From: a virus
Length of the DNA stretch: 64,000 bases
IMG/VR virus record: IMGVR_UViG_3300026488_000024
Coordinates: 1-64,000 of that record
Strand: one strand, 5' to 3'
Shown: piece by piece, positions 17,762 through 27,197 of the stretch
How positions within the stretch are numbered: position 1 is the first letter of the stretch
Layout: the number at the start of each line of letters is the position of its first letter
Notes under the pieces: model-generated
Database searches by the model: none
Seen by the model: only the letters and a program-made list of their open reading frames with translations
What the model was told of the DNA's origin: nothing
Program-made: the position numbers and the translations under genes

Positions 17762-20635
17762 ATGAATTTTACACCATATATTGAGCAGATAAAAGAAAAC
17801 ATTCTGGATAACTTTGAGAAAGCTATTGGCCAAAAGATTGATAGAAGTCCTTCTTCATTTATCTCAATTCTCGCGCATATCATTGCACTTGCTGATCAAA
17901 ACGTTTTATTTTACTTGGCATACCTTTTTAATGAAACAAATCTTCTAACTGCAACAATTCCTGATAATATTCTTAGAAATGCACGACTACTTGGATATAA
18001 ACGTAAAAGAGCTGTTCCTGCATCGGGAACTGTATCGTTTTACATAAACATTGATCCTAGTCAAGATTTCGAAACCGTTATTTCTCCAAGTGAGCATTAT
18101 TTTACATATGGAAATACTGTTTACTATCCAAAATACACCTACGTTATAAAGTATTATGCAGGTGATAAAAGTCTCGTTGTTTACTATATTGATGAAAATG
18201 AAAACTGGTTTTTAGGTACTGGACAATTTCAGCATATTGATGGAAATACATATATTGTAGCAAATATTGAAGTAGTTCAAGAAGAATTTGATAAACATGA
18301 ATTTACTGTAACCGATTATGCGGAAGGAGACTTTTACCGTCTCGTATTAAGGAAACCTGATTATTATGTAACTCAGTATAAAGTATATGTAAACGGCCAA
18401 CTTATAAATGAGGTTGAGGATATTACATATGCAAATCCAAATGAGTACTGTTATGTAGTAGAAGAACTTGATACAACATGTCTCTTTGTATTCTCAAACG
18501 GAGTATTTGGCAAAAGAGTTAAACCTGGGGACACTGTTGAAATCCATGTTTATTATACTCGAGGATCTAAAGGTAACTGTCCCGAAAATTCTCTACAACT
18601 TGCAACTACATGTACAAACTTACTTACCGGCGAAATTCACGATACTTTTTGTAAAAACTATGCATTTACAAATGGAAAAGACGAGGAAGATGTCTTTTCA
18701 GTTAAACGAAATGCATTATTATATTTTTACTCCAAAGACAGAATTATCTCAGTAAATGACTTTGAAAATATTGCAAAAATTCTTAATTACGATGATGTAA
18801 CTGCAACTTGGAATTACGCGTTAACTTTGCAAACCACTTTATATCCAGTTTTATACTACAATTTCAAACCGCTTAAAACTAATACAATTACACTAAAAAA
18901 TGTACTACAAACAGAAATTCCTCAGGGATCAATTGTATATACATTTGACAAAAAATATAATAGAGCTTCATTTATAGACTCCTCGCTCTTTACAGATACT
19001 CCTAACTACATTCAATTTAACGAATCTGGAGTAATACCGTTTGCATTACGTTACGATAGTAAGCTTAAAATCTTCAAGTATTATCGATATTTACATGGTA
19101 TTTCATTACCATGGCATTTTCTAATTTCCAAACCTTCTGAAACGGATGGAGTTTCATTAATCCAACCTTCAACTCTGGCAATCCAATATAATCAGGGATA
19201 CTATCAACATCAATTAACTTTACAATTTTTCTCATTAGATTTAAGCGAGGAAAATTATCAAGATGATCTTGAAATTCATTTAGCACTCTATAATCAAGAC
19301 ACGGGTGAGTTAATTACGCAATTGGATAATTCTGACTACAATATATCTTTTGATCCAAATGGTTTTATCTACATAAACTTTACAATTCCATCAAATCTTT
19401 TAAAGGAAAAAGTAAGATATAAATGGCAATGCTTGATTTTCTATAAGGGAGAACAACTTGTATCCGCATACATTGATAATATCCAATATATCTACGAATT
19501 CCCATATATTTGGAGCTATGTCGATGAATATACAGTATCCTATCTACAGTTGCAATATAATATTTACAGTACCGATCCAACAATTAAACCAGATAAATGC
19601 TTTTTATTTTTCACAAACAATGAACCTGAGGAAATTTCAGTATACTCTGACATGAAATTTGATCCAGATAACTATACGCATTATCTAATTACAACCAATT
19701 ATGAGTATGCACAAAAGCAATATATTGTACTTGACTCAAATTATTCCCTTGAGGAATCTAAAGAGTATTATCTATATCAGGCTGAGAATACTTATTTGTT
19801 TGATAGAAAAACCAACAAAATGATCCCTGTTGTTGAAGGGCAAGGAACTACCGTTACAATTATTGGTAATGTATATAAAGGAAACGTTGAAAGTTTTTAT
19901 GCCGGTAGATTAAGAGTGCAATATCCAAAAATTGAGCTAAAAGAATACAAAGAAGTAGCTTTAGTTAAAGTTTTAAATATTGATCCTAGCATTTATATTG
20001 AAGCATTTAAAATCCCAGCTGACTTAAAAAATATTCCTAGTCAGAAGGCATATACAATTTATGGAGTACCAATTCTAGAAATTGGAGACTACTATACTCT
20101 AACTGCAACAAATAGCTTTGAAACAATTTACGCAACGTTTGATAAACTCTACTCTAACGCATATAGCAAACTACCATTTTCAACACAATGTATCCTTAGA
20201 TTTGCAAAAACCTGGGGTTACATTTCAAATATACGCTTTAACTCTTATCGCTCACCAATTACATATGATCCTCAGGTAATCGATAGTACAAATATTGAAT
20301 TACCCTTAAAACTTACCGTTACGCTTTTAATTGATCGTAATTTCAAAGTTTCACTCTTGGATACTATTAAAAACGACCTGTTTGAATTTATGAAAACTAA
20401 ATCAGGTTTTGATGCATCAATATATCGCGATGAAATTAGAAGCATTCTATTGAAATATCCTGGAGTTGTAGAGGTAGTAAATATTAGTTTACCATTTGAT
20501 ATAGTCTATAGATATAAGCTTGATGATGTTGCAAATCAAAAAGAATATGTGCCAGAATATATATCTATTCAAGATGTAAATGACATTGAAATTAAACTCC
20601 AACATATATATCGAGTAACGGAGGATTCTTGCTAA
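17762..20635 (+). CDS. Baseplate wedge protein, gp6 / baseplate J family
   Basis: The 957-aa product begins with a helical region in which DNILRNARLLGYKRKRAVPASGTV (quoted with no break as a position, residues 73-96) carries the ARxLGYxxxxAxPAxG signature of gp6/baseplate J proteins. A central beta region follows. The C-terminal block, with LKLTVTLLIDRNF and DEIRSILLKYPGVVEV, is also typical of the family. In T4, gp6 dimers form the ring that joins the wedges of the baseplate. The length is larger than T4 gp6 (about 660 aa) because of a beta-rich insertion in the middle. It begins a new unit after the tube terminator and abuts the next gene. Confidence 0.85.
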   Translation: MNFTPYIEQIKENILDNFEKAIGQKIDRSPSSFISILAHIIALADQNVLFYLAYLFNETNLLTATIPDNILRNARLLGYKRKRAVPASGTVSFYINIDPSQDFETVISPSEHYFTYGNTVYYPKYTYVIKYYAGDKSLVVYYIDENENWFLGTGQFQHIDGNTYIVANIEVVQEEFDKHEFTVTDYAEGDFYRLVLRKPDYYVTQYKVYVNGQLINEVEDITYANPNEYCYVVEELDTTCLFVFSNGVFGKRVKPGDTVEIHVYYTRGSKGNCPENSLQLATTCTNLLTGEIHDTFCKNYAFTNGKDEEDVFSVKRNALLYFYSKDRIISVNDFENIAKILNYDDVTATWNYALTLQTTLYPVLYYNFKPLKTNTITLKNVLQTEIPQGSIVYTFDKKYNRASFIDSSLFTDTPNYIQFNESGVIPFALRYDSKLKIFKYYRYLHGISLPWHFLISKPSETDGVSLIQPSTLAIQYNQGYYQHQLTLQFFSLDLSEENYQDDLEIHLALYNQDTGELITQLDNSDYNISFDPNGFIYINFTIPSNLLKEKVRYKWQCLIFYKGEQLVSAYIDNIQYIYEFPYIWSYVDEYTVSYLQLQYNIYSTDPTIKPDKCFLFFTNNEPEEISVYSDMKFDPDNYTHYLITTNYEYAQKQYIVLDSNYSLEESKEYYLYQAENTYLFDRKTNKMIPVVEGQGTTVTIIGNVYKGNVESFYAGRLRVQYPKIELKEYKEVALVKVLNIDPSIYIEAFKIPADLKNIPSQKAYTIYGVPILEIGDYYTLTATNSFETIYATFDKLYSNAYSKLPFSTQCILRFAKTWGYISNIRFNSYRSPITYDPQVIDSTNIELPLKLTVTLLIDRNFKVSLLDTIKNDLFEFMKTKSGFDASIYRDEIRSILLKYPGVVEVVNISLPFDIVYRYKLDDVANQKEYVPEYISIQDVNDIEIKLQHIYRVTEDSC

Positions 20636-20636
20636 T

Positions 20637-23441
20637 ATGGTATTTGAGAAAGCTTTAAAACGCCTATTATTTCCATTTGATGAGAAATCTTTCTTTGAAG
20701 GCGATCCTAATGAAAGCTTATTTGAGGATTATTTAAATGCTCGAATCTTAGATATGCAAAAACAATTTATCCAACAATATCTCGATAATTACGATAGAAA
20801 ATTCTCACTCACTCTCCCATTTCTCATATACCTATGGATCTTTCTACTCAATTTAAAATACATTGAGAATCTGGATGATTTCTGCTACTTTTTATTCAGA
20901 TACGTAATTCATAAAAATGATTTAGAAAATCGTATACCAACCTACTTAATCAAACAATATGCCCAGTATTTTCGTAAATTCATAACGTCCTTCAAATTTT
21001 TACTTGCCAATGGAAACTTGTATAACGTGTATTCAAAACATAATCAGTTTTTTAAGAGAATTACATTACAAGAATTTTTCGTAGTGCTATTTAATGAGCT
21101 TTTAACCGAAGTATTAGGTAATAAATTGGATACTGACTTAATTGCATCTCATTACTGGGAATGTGTATCAAAATTTGCAGACTTTACATCAATTTCATTT
21201 TTGGACTACATTCAAATTTTTATGATTCATTTTTTAAAGCATCAGGCAAAATTTTTGAGTTCCGTTGATTATAATGAGTTTGTCTCCTACTTTGTAGGTA
21301 CAAAACAAACTTCATACTATGCATCAATAGTTAAAAAGCTACTAGATGGACAGTATGATACTGACGTTGAAAAATTCATAGATTTTGCTAATGTATATCT
21401 ACAGCTACCGTTTGAAAGGAAATTTAATTTTGATATAGATGCATCTTCACTTCCTGCAATTAGCAATATCTTTTACAATGCACTGGAGTATTATAAATAC
21501 TATCTTCAATTGCAGTATGATGAAAGCTTTACAATTTATCTTACCGATAAGTTGAATTTATCGATTGACTCCAACATTTATGCAAGTAAAATAAACAACG
21601 ATTTTCATTTCAAATATCTCCAAAGCCATTTTACATTTAATCGCGAGTTATTCCAAAGAATAATATCTCGATACAAAGAATTACTAACTACAAAATTCAT
21701 TGAGAATCTAGCGGATTATGGTGCAAAAGCAATCGCTAGCGCATATTATAATACTTTGATGGAAATGTTTCAGAATCCACATGTTTCACAACTACTTGAA
21801 AAATACAAAATCAATGTAAAAATTTTTACGCGGAAAATAAAAGAATATCTCTACTCGATATATCGTAATAAATTTTTAGCATTACTTGCAAATTCTATTT
21901 CTCTTGATACATTTATTTCATTTTTAGAAACAGGTAATCGTCAGTTTTTACAACAGTATAAAAAGGCAATAGAACGCATTGATAAGCTTATTAACGAAAT
22001 TGATATTTCGTTTTATGAATTCGATGTAATTAAGGAGCTATCAGATTTACTTTCAGGTTTCCAAAAGGTAAAATTTGAAAACGAAGCTAAATCCTATGCA
22101 TACTACTTTGACTTATCACAATATAACAATACATTCATCTATAACAAAAATAATTTCTGGAAACACTATCGTTCCCAACTTGTTGCCTTCCTTAGAAAAC
22201 ATCTATACCAATTTATCACATACTTGGATTTTATATTTACAATGTATTACTTTTTCACTCATAACTTCAAGAATTTTGCCGAAAATATCACTCGTCAATT
22301 AATTAATCACATTAATTATTTTCTCGATGTATTCATCAAGCAATTTCCAAATGAATATCATGATTTTATACACATGCTATTTGAAGCAGTTCTCGACAAA
22401 ACTTTCCCAATTTACGGATATCAATTTAAACTATACTTTACATGGCTTGCTTTAAGTTCATTTTTCTTTGATTTACCAACGTACAAAAACAAAAGTTTTC
22501 TCCAATTTCTTATATACGATGATTACACAAAACCTGTAAATATTCGCGATGTAATTTATGCATCTATTGCAAGGAAGATTCCAGTTGTTTGTCAATCCTT
22601 AGATGTATCGCAAATTCAGTATGTTTTCAATAAAGCTTTCCTAGTACAACTTTATATTGATGAGCTTTTGAAAAATGATAATGTCTTCTACTATACAAAC
22701 AATGAGAAGTATAAGATATACCCTATGCTACGAAAAATCTTTGTAAATAAAGATGCGTATTTAAGTCAAATTGACAATCAAGTAATTTATAGATGGCGAC
22801 AAGCGGGATATTCTCTTGAGTATTTCTCATCAAGAGAATTTGCAAATCTTGAAACTGTCTATGATTTTTCAAAGTGGAAGAAAATTTTTGGAATTTTCAT
22901 GCATAACATTTCGATTTTAGATTTATTCCCAGATTACACTTATCTTGATGTAATTGATAATAAATACTACTTGAAGCCAAAAATACTTACACTTTTAGAT
23001 ATCATTCAAATTATAGAGTATCAAACATATCTTTCAACCCTTATCCCAGAAGCATTAATTATCTACAATCTTTCACTTACCGAGCAGATTCGAATTTTAC
23101 CAAATTCATTCAAGTATTTTATAAAAGATCCAACAATTTTGTATAACGATAAGTTTTTCGCAAGTCTTCATCAAAAATGTGATAAAACTTATCTTGCAAG
23201 TTTTATAGATGTTGAAAGTCTTAATGCATTATGCGATTCTGATTTTGAATTTTGGTATTTGTTGAGCTACATTCCCTATCACAGCTACATCTTTGCGCGT
23301 TACCTGAATATAGACGAAATTGTTGATAAATTCTTTATTTCCACCTTAAAATACAAAATAAAGGATATGTATAAAACAAAACTAATTCCGAATACTTTTT
23401 ATGACTTTCTAATAAATGCATTTGTTAATTTAAATCCATAG
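20637..23441 (+). CDS. Very large helical protein, possible gp7-position wedge protein
   Basis: The 934-aa product is nearly all helical, with extreme Tyr, Phe, Lys and Asn content and few Gly or Pro. No motif is recognised. Its ATG is one base after the gp6-like stop, so translation is coupled. In T4 a large wedge protein (gp7) follows gp6, so position suggests a similar baseplate scaffold, but sequence does not prove it. One D-S-N motif is present (SIDSNIYAS). Confidence 0.8.
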   Translation: MVFEKALKRLLFPFDEKSFFEGDPNESLFEDYLNARILDMQKQFIQQYLDNYDRKFSLTLPFLIYLWIFLLNLKYIENLDDFCYFLFRYVIHKNDLENRIPTYLIKQYAQYFRKFITSFKFLLANGNLYNVYSKHNQFFKRITLQEFFVVLFNELLTEVLGNKLDTDLIASHYWECVSKFADFTSISFLDYIQIFMIHFLKHQAKFLSSVDYNEFVSYFVGTKQTSYYASIVKKLLDGQYDTDVEKFIDFANVYLQLPFERKFNFDIDASSLPAISNIFYNALEYYKYYLQLQYDESFTIYLTDKLNLSIDSNIYASKINNDFHFKYLQSHFTFNRELFQRIISRYKELLTTKFIENLADYGAKAIASAYYNTLMEMFQNPHVSQLLEKYKINVKIFTRKIKEYLYSIYRNKFLALLANSISLDTFISFLETGNRQFLQQYKKAIERIDKLINEIDISFYEFDVIKELSDLLSGFQKVKFENEAKSYAYYFDLSQYNNTFIYNKNNFWKHYRSQLVAFLRKHLYQFITYLDFIFTMYYFFTHNFKNFAENITRQLINHINYFLDVFIKQFPNEYHDFIHMLFEAVLDKTFPIYGYQFKLYFTWLALSSFFFDLPTYKNKSFLQFLIYDDYTKPVNIRDVIYASIARKIPVVCQSLDVSQIQYVFNKAFLVQLYIDELLKNDNVFYYTNNEKYKIYPMLRKIFVNKDAYLSQIDNQVIYRWRQAGYSLEYFSSREFANLETVYDFSKWKKIFGIFMHNISILDLFPDYTYLDVIDNKYYLKPKILTLLDIIQIIEYQTYLSTLIPEALIIYNLSLTEQIRILPNSFKYFIKDPTILYNDKFFASLHQKCDKTYLASFIDVESLNALCDSDFEFWYLLSYIPYHSYIFARYLNIDEIVDKFFISTLKYKIKDMYKTKLIPNTFYDFLINAFVNLNP

Positions 23442-23451
23442 GCAGGTGGTT

Positions 23452-25494
23452 ATGCTTCAGCTTACACTAGATGCACTTAAAGCAAAACTCAGTGCATTCA
23501 AACAAGAGACAGCAAGCTTACAATCAATGATTGATGATTACGATACCAGGATTAATGCAATTAATGATCAGCTCCAAGTGCTGAAAGCGCGTAATCTTAC
23601 AAACACTGATTATTACAATGAATTACAGTCACAACTTAAATCTCTCGAGCAAGAAAAATCTCAGCTTAAATCAAAATTAGATGATGTTTTAAATAAATAC
23701 GATTCTACATTTAAAACTTATGAAAAGCTCGCCCAATTTAATCAATATATCGACTCGGTTGATAAAGCACTTGAAGAACTCGACTCGATATCCTTTCCAA
23801 AATATAATCCTTATCCTCCAGGAACTGATCTCCATAATGAATACGACAATCTATTACAATTGGCTGTTGATGCAAAAATTACTCAAACAAAACTGGATTT
23901 GCTAAAAAATGCAAAAGAGACTTTAGAAAAATATGTCGATGATCCAAATCTAAGTCCCTATATAGCTCCAATTCTATCTCAATTGGATAGCCAAATAAAC
24001 AGTTTGTCTTCAATGCTTGATAATACACTTGCACAATACAAATCAAATTTGCAACGCTATAATACAGATTTCAACGAGCAAATCCTACAGAATCCTAATA
24101 TTCCCGATTCTCTAATTCAAATGCTCCAAAATGTTTTACCTTCGCCTGAAAACATATCGCTTTTAAATAAACAGGTGTATCTAAACGATAAACCGCTTTC
24201 TGAATATGCTACAACAGGTCCAATGTTAAGTGCTATTCCAAGTCCCGATTTAAAAATTATTCCTACTAAGACTGAACCAACGCATGGTTCACCAAGTGCT
24301 TCAAGTTCTGCTACAGATACTAGTGCTTACAACACTCCTGATACGAATACTACCTACGGATCTCCTGATTTACCCGGTAGTAATACGCTTTTACCATCAA
24401 TTCCAAGAGCACATGCAGCAACGCAAAGTCCAACTGAAAACATCTTAGCACAACCTGATGTTCTTACAAAGGCATCTACCAATTACTCTCAAATTCCATT
24501 ACAAGAGGTAATATATGGACTTCCAGAAATTGTAGAGCTACAGGTGTTGGGAGAGCAAATTCCATTTAAGTGGGATAATAATTTTGTTGTAGCTGAAATC
24601 TTTGTAGGAGAAATGAAATACAATGGATCCTCATCAATGCTTAACGCTTGGGACTTTGTTGACTATTCATCAAAATTCCTATCAATTGTAATGCAGATAC
24701 TTAGTTATGCAGGAGTATCTCCTAGTAAAATAGGACATGCTCCATTTAAATTTGCACTACAACATTTCTCAGCCCAGGACGTAATTACGAATAGTTATGG
24801 AGAATCTACATTCCAAGAAGTGAATAATACAATTGGTTCACTTGCTCGAGATTTTGCATATTTAAGTGGTGGTAATTGGGATGCATTTAAAAAGATGCTT
24901 TCCTCAAGTTTAAAGGAAATGTTTGGTCCTTTTGGAGAAGTTGCAACCTTTATGGGTTCAACTTTAGATAAGATATTAGGTGCAATTCCTATGACTTCCG
25001 AATTGCGTCAAAAATTTGCAAATTCTTTTGCAGGACAATTGCTTTCTGGTAAAAGAGTTGACGTACCAAAAGTATGGCATGACTCTACATGTTCTATGAC
25101 ATACAATATGAAAATCAGATTAAGTGCATCAATTGAAAATAGACAAGAGTTAATAGATATGGTAATTACGCCATTGACAATGCTTCTTGTTATGAGTGCT
25201 CCAAGGGCAGATAGAACTTATATGTATCGTTGGCCTTGGGTGTTGAATGTTAATATCAAAGGACATGGATATATTCCTATGGGAGTTGTAACAGAAATAC
25301 AAGTATTACGTCCTGGTGATTTACAAATCTTTACACATCAAGGACGTTTTCTAAATATTGATGTCATCTTGAGTATCCAACCAATTTACAATACACTATT
25401 TACTTATACAGCATCCGGTTCTCCAGGATCTGCACGTTGGATGCTCACTGTCAACGAAATGATCAAGAAAATCGTTGAAGGTCTCAAATTATAG
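23452..25494 (+). CDS. Coiled-coil virion protein with C-terminal baseplate-type domain
   Basis: I take the ATG at 23452, five bases after AGGTGG; an in-frame GTG at 23446 is possible. Residues 1-90 and 120-210 are coiled coils. A Ser/Thr/Pro linker (about 275-325) leads to a globular C-terminal half. It includes VPKVWHDSTCSMTYNMKI and a run of strands (WPWVLNVNIKGHGYIPMGVV, as residues about 596-615), resembling phage baseplate or tube-junction domains in style. No exact family is recognised. The gene is the last long one before a 104-base gap. It might act like gp48/gp54 as a tube-baseplate adaptor, which is inference. Confidence 0.8.
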   Translation: MLQLTLDALKAKLSAFKQETASLQSMIDDYDTRINAINDQLQVLKARNLTNTDYYNELQSQLKSLEQEKSQLKSKLDDVLNKYDSTFKTYEKLAQFNQYIDSVDKALEELDSISFPKYNPYPPGTDLHNEYDNLLQLAVDAKITQTKLDLLKNAKETLEKYVDDPNLSPYIAPILSQLDSQINSLSSMLDNTLAQYKSNLQRYNTDFNEQILQNPNIPDSLIQMLQNVLPSPENISLLNKQVYLNDKPLSEYATTGPMLSAIPSPDLKIIPTKTEPTHGSPSASSSATDTSAYNTPDTNTTYGSPDLPGSNTLLPSIPRAHAATQSPTENILAQPDVLTKASTNYSQIPLQEVIYGLPEIVELQVLGEQIPFKWDNNFVVAEIFVGEMKYNGSSSMLNAWDFVDYSSKFLSIVMQILSYAGVSPSKIGHAPFKFALQHFSAQDVITNSYGESTFQEVNNTIGSLARDFAYLSGGNWDAFKKMLSSSLKEMFGPFGEVATFMGSTLDKILGAIPMTSELRQKFANSFAGQLLSGKRVDVPKVWHDSTCSMTYNMKIRLSASIENRQELIDMVITPLTMLLVMSAPRADRTYMYRWPWVLNVNIKGHGYIPMGVVTEIQVLRPGDLQIFTHQGRFLNIDVILSIQPIYNTLFTYTASGSPGSARWMLTVNEMIKKIVEGLKL

Positions 25495-25598
25495 ATCCGT
25501 CTAAATAAATATTGAGCAAATTCCCATAAAAAATTCCCATGTTATCCAAAGTAAAAAGAAAATAGTTTTAAAGATGAGGAAAAAAGGAGGTGTGATAA

Positions 25599-27197
25599 AT
25601 GGTTACAGTAAACGGAAAGTACATTTACATTGAGGGTCCCATTTTATTCCAACAATTTATTTCAAAGTACAAGTTGTATTTTGCAGTTAGACTTTGGTTT
25701 ATAAAACCAAAAATTAAGCTTCCAAATTATGCTGCAAAATTATCCTTTGGCTTGTACTCAAATTTGGATACAAGTGTTCATGGTGATAAATTCATGCTCA
25801 CTGCTTCCCTTGAGCAAGTATATGCATTTTATATTCAGCTTCAGAAACTCATAAATCAAAGTGACTCATATGCCACTTTAACTATTGTGAATAATCGCAA
25901 AAATCAAGAGGTAAGTATATCTTGCATTCATAAAAACTCTCATATTCTTTTCAAATTAAAGCAACGTAATTTAAGTAACAATAAAACCAATACCTACGAA
26001 TTTGAAATAGATTTAATACAATTCCACTTGTTTGTAAGCATGATATCTAGTTATATTGCAAATTACCCAGTACTTGTAAATCAATTTACATTAATTTCTC
26101 CTCTTCTACAAATGCTTGAAGTGTATTTTGATAAGAAATTTGAAAATCTTCAATTATATGCTAAAGCAAAACAAACAACTGTTGATACAAACCCGATAAT
26201 TCCGGCTATTTCAAATCCAGTAAATATAGAACCTATCATTCCTCAAAATATCGTAAATAAACCCGAGGAACCAGAAATTCCGCAAATTAACGAAATTGTA
26301 AGTCCGAAGAATTCCAATGATGTAGAACCCGAAATTGAACCCGAAATTCCTACAAATTTAATATCAGTAAATAGTAGTAGCCAGGAATCTAATGTAGATT
26401 CAGATTTTGATGCATTACCATTAAGCTTTCAAAAATTAATTGATGAATGCGAGTCAAATAAGGAGGAGCCGCAACAGGCTCCTCCTACATTTGAAGATCA
26501 AGATGTATCTGATAACTTGAATACATTGAATGCTGAGGAAAAGCAAGAGACTAAAGACACTGAGGATTGGCAAGAGGTTTATTCATTTTTAGAAAGTCAA
26601 AATGTACCAAAATTAAAACAGGATATGCTTGCTGCATTGAATATTTACAATACAAAATGTTTGGATAAATTTCATTACGAATTTCAATTTGAAGAGTATT
26701 TTAAACCAAGTGATATTCTAGCTATCATCAGAGAAAACAATATAACTCGTTTACCTACAATTATAACTCTACCAAAATTGGATTTTGAAAAAGCAAGTAA
26801 AATCCTTGACATCATTTGGAAAAATGTATCTACACAAGGATACTATAACATCTCGTTGCTATCATACAACTTACTACTTCCGAATCTAGATATTCTCTTT
26901 CAAAACCTTGAGAAACTAACTGACAAACAAAAATTTGCATTGTTTGCAGTTTTAGATACCTTAGGATACACTTCAAATTATCAAGCTGCAAATATTATTC
27001 GTCAAGCATTCAACGAAGGGCAAATATATGATGAATTAATTGAGGAATTACTTTTAGATTTAAGTAAAACACTTACACTAAACTTCAACGAAAATATTCT
27101 TGAAATCATATATAAATACCTTGTTGAGAAAAAACCTCTTCCAAGTCATCTTATTCCGATATTTAAATTGCATTTTGCTACCAAGGACGGCGTTTAA
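25599..27197 (+). CDS. Virion-type protein with acidic Pro/Glu linker
   Basis: AAAAAGGAGGTG precedes the ATG. The N-terminal domain (about 1-185) is alpha/beta with aromatic residues. Residues 190-320 form a disordered linker rich in Pro, Glu and Asn, with EPEIEPEIP and related repeats. The C-terminal 200 residues are helical. A 10-bp perfect hairpin with an SD-like arm lies in the linker coding sequence (26461-26486). The gene overlaps the convergent gene on the other strand by 20 bases at its 3' end. The function is unknown. Confidence 0.8.
   Translation: MVTVNGKYIYIEGPILFQQFISKYKLYFAVRLWFIKPKIKLPNYAAKLSFGLYSNLDTSVHGDKFMLTASLEQVYAFYIQLQKLINQSDSYATLTIVNNRKNQEVSISCIHKNSHILFKLKQRNLSNNKTNTYEFEIDLIQFHLFVSMISSYIANYPVLVNQFTLISPLLQMLEVYFDKKFENLQLYAKAKQTTVDTNPIIPAISNPVNIEPIIPQNIVNKPEEPEIPQINEIVSPKNSNDVEPEIEPEIPTNLISVNSSSQESNVDSDFDALPLSFQKLIDECESNKEEPQQAPPTFEDQDVSDNLNTLNAEEKQETKDTEDWQEVYSFLESQNVPKLKQDMLAALNIYNTKCLDKFHYEFQFEEYFKPSDILAIIRENNITRLPTIITLPKLDFEKASKILDIIWKNVSTQGYYNISLLSYNLLLPNLDILFQNLEKLTDKQKFALFAVLDTLGYTSNYQAANIIRQAFNEGQIYDELIEELLLDLSKTLTLNFNENILEIIYKYLVEKKPLPSHLIPIFKLHFATKDGV

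Noticed and set aside
18468-18755. Open frame inside the gp6-like gene, 95 aa
   Set aside because: It is wholly inside a clear baseplate gene in another frame, with no ribosome binding site.
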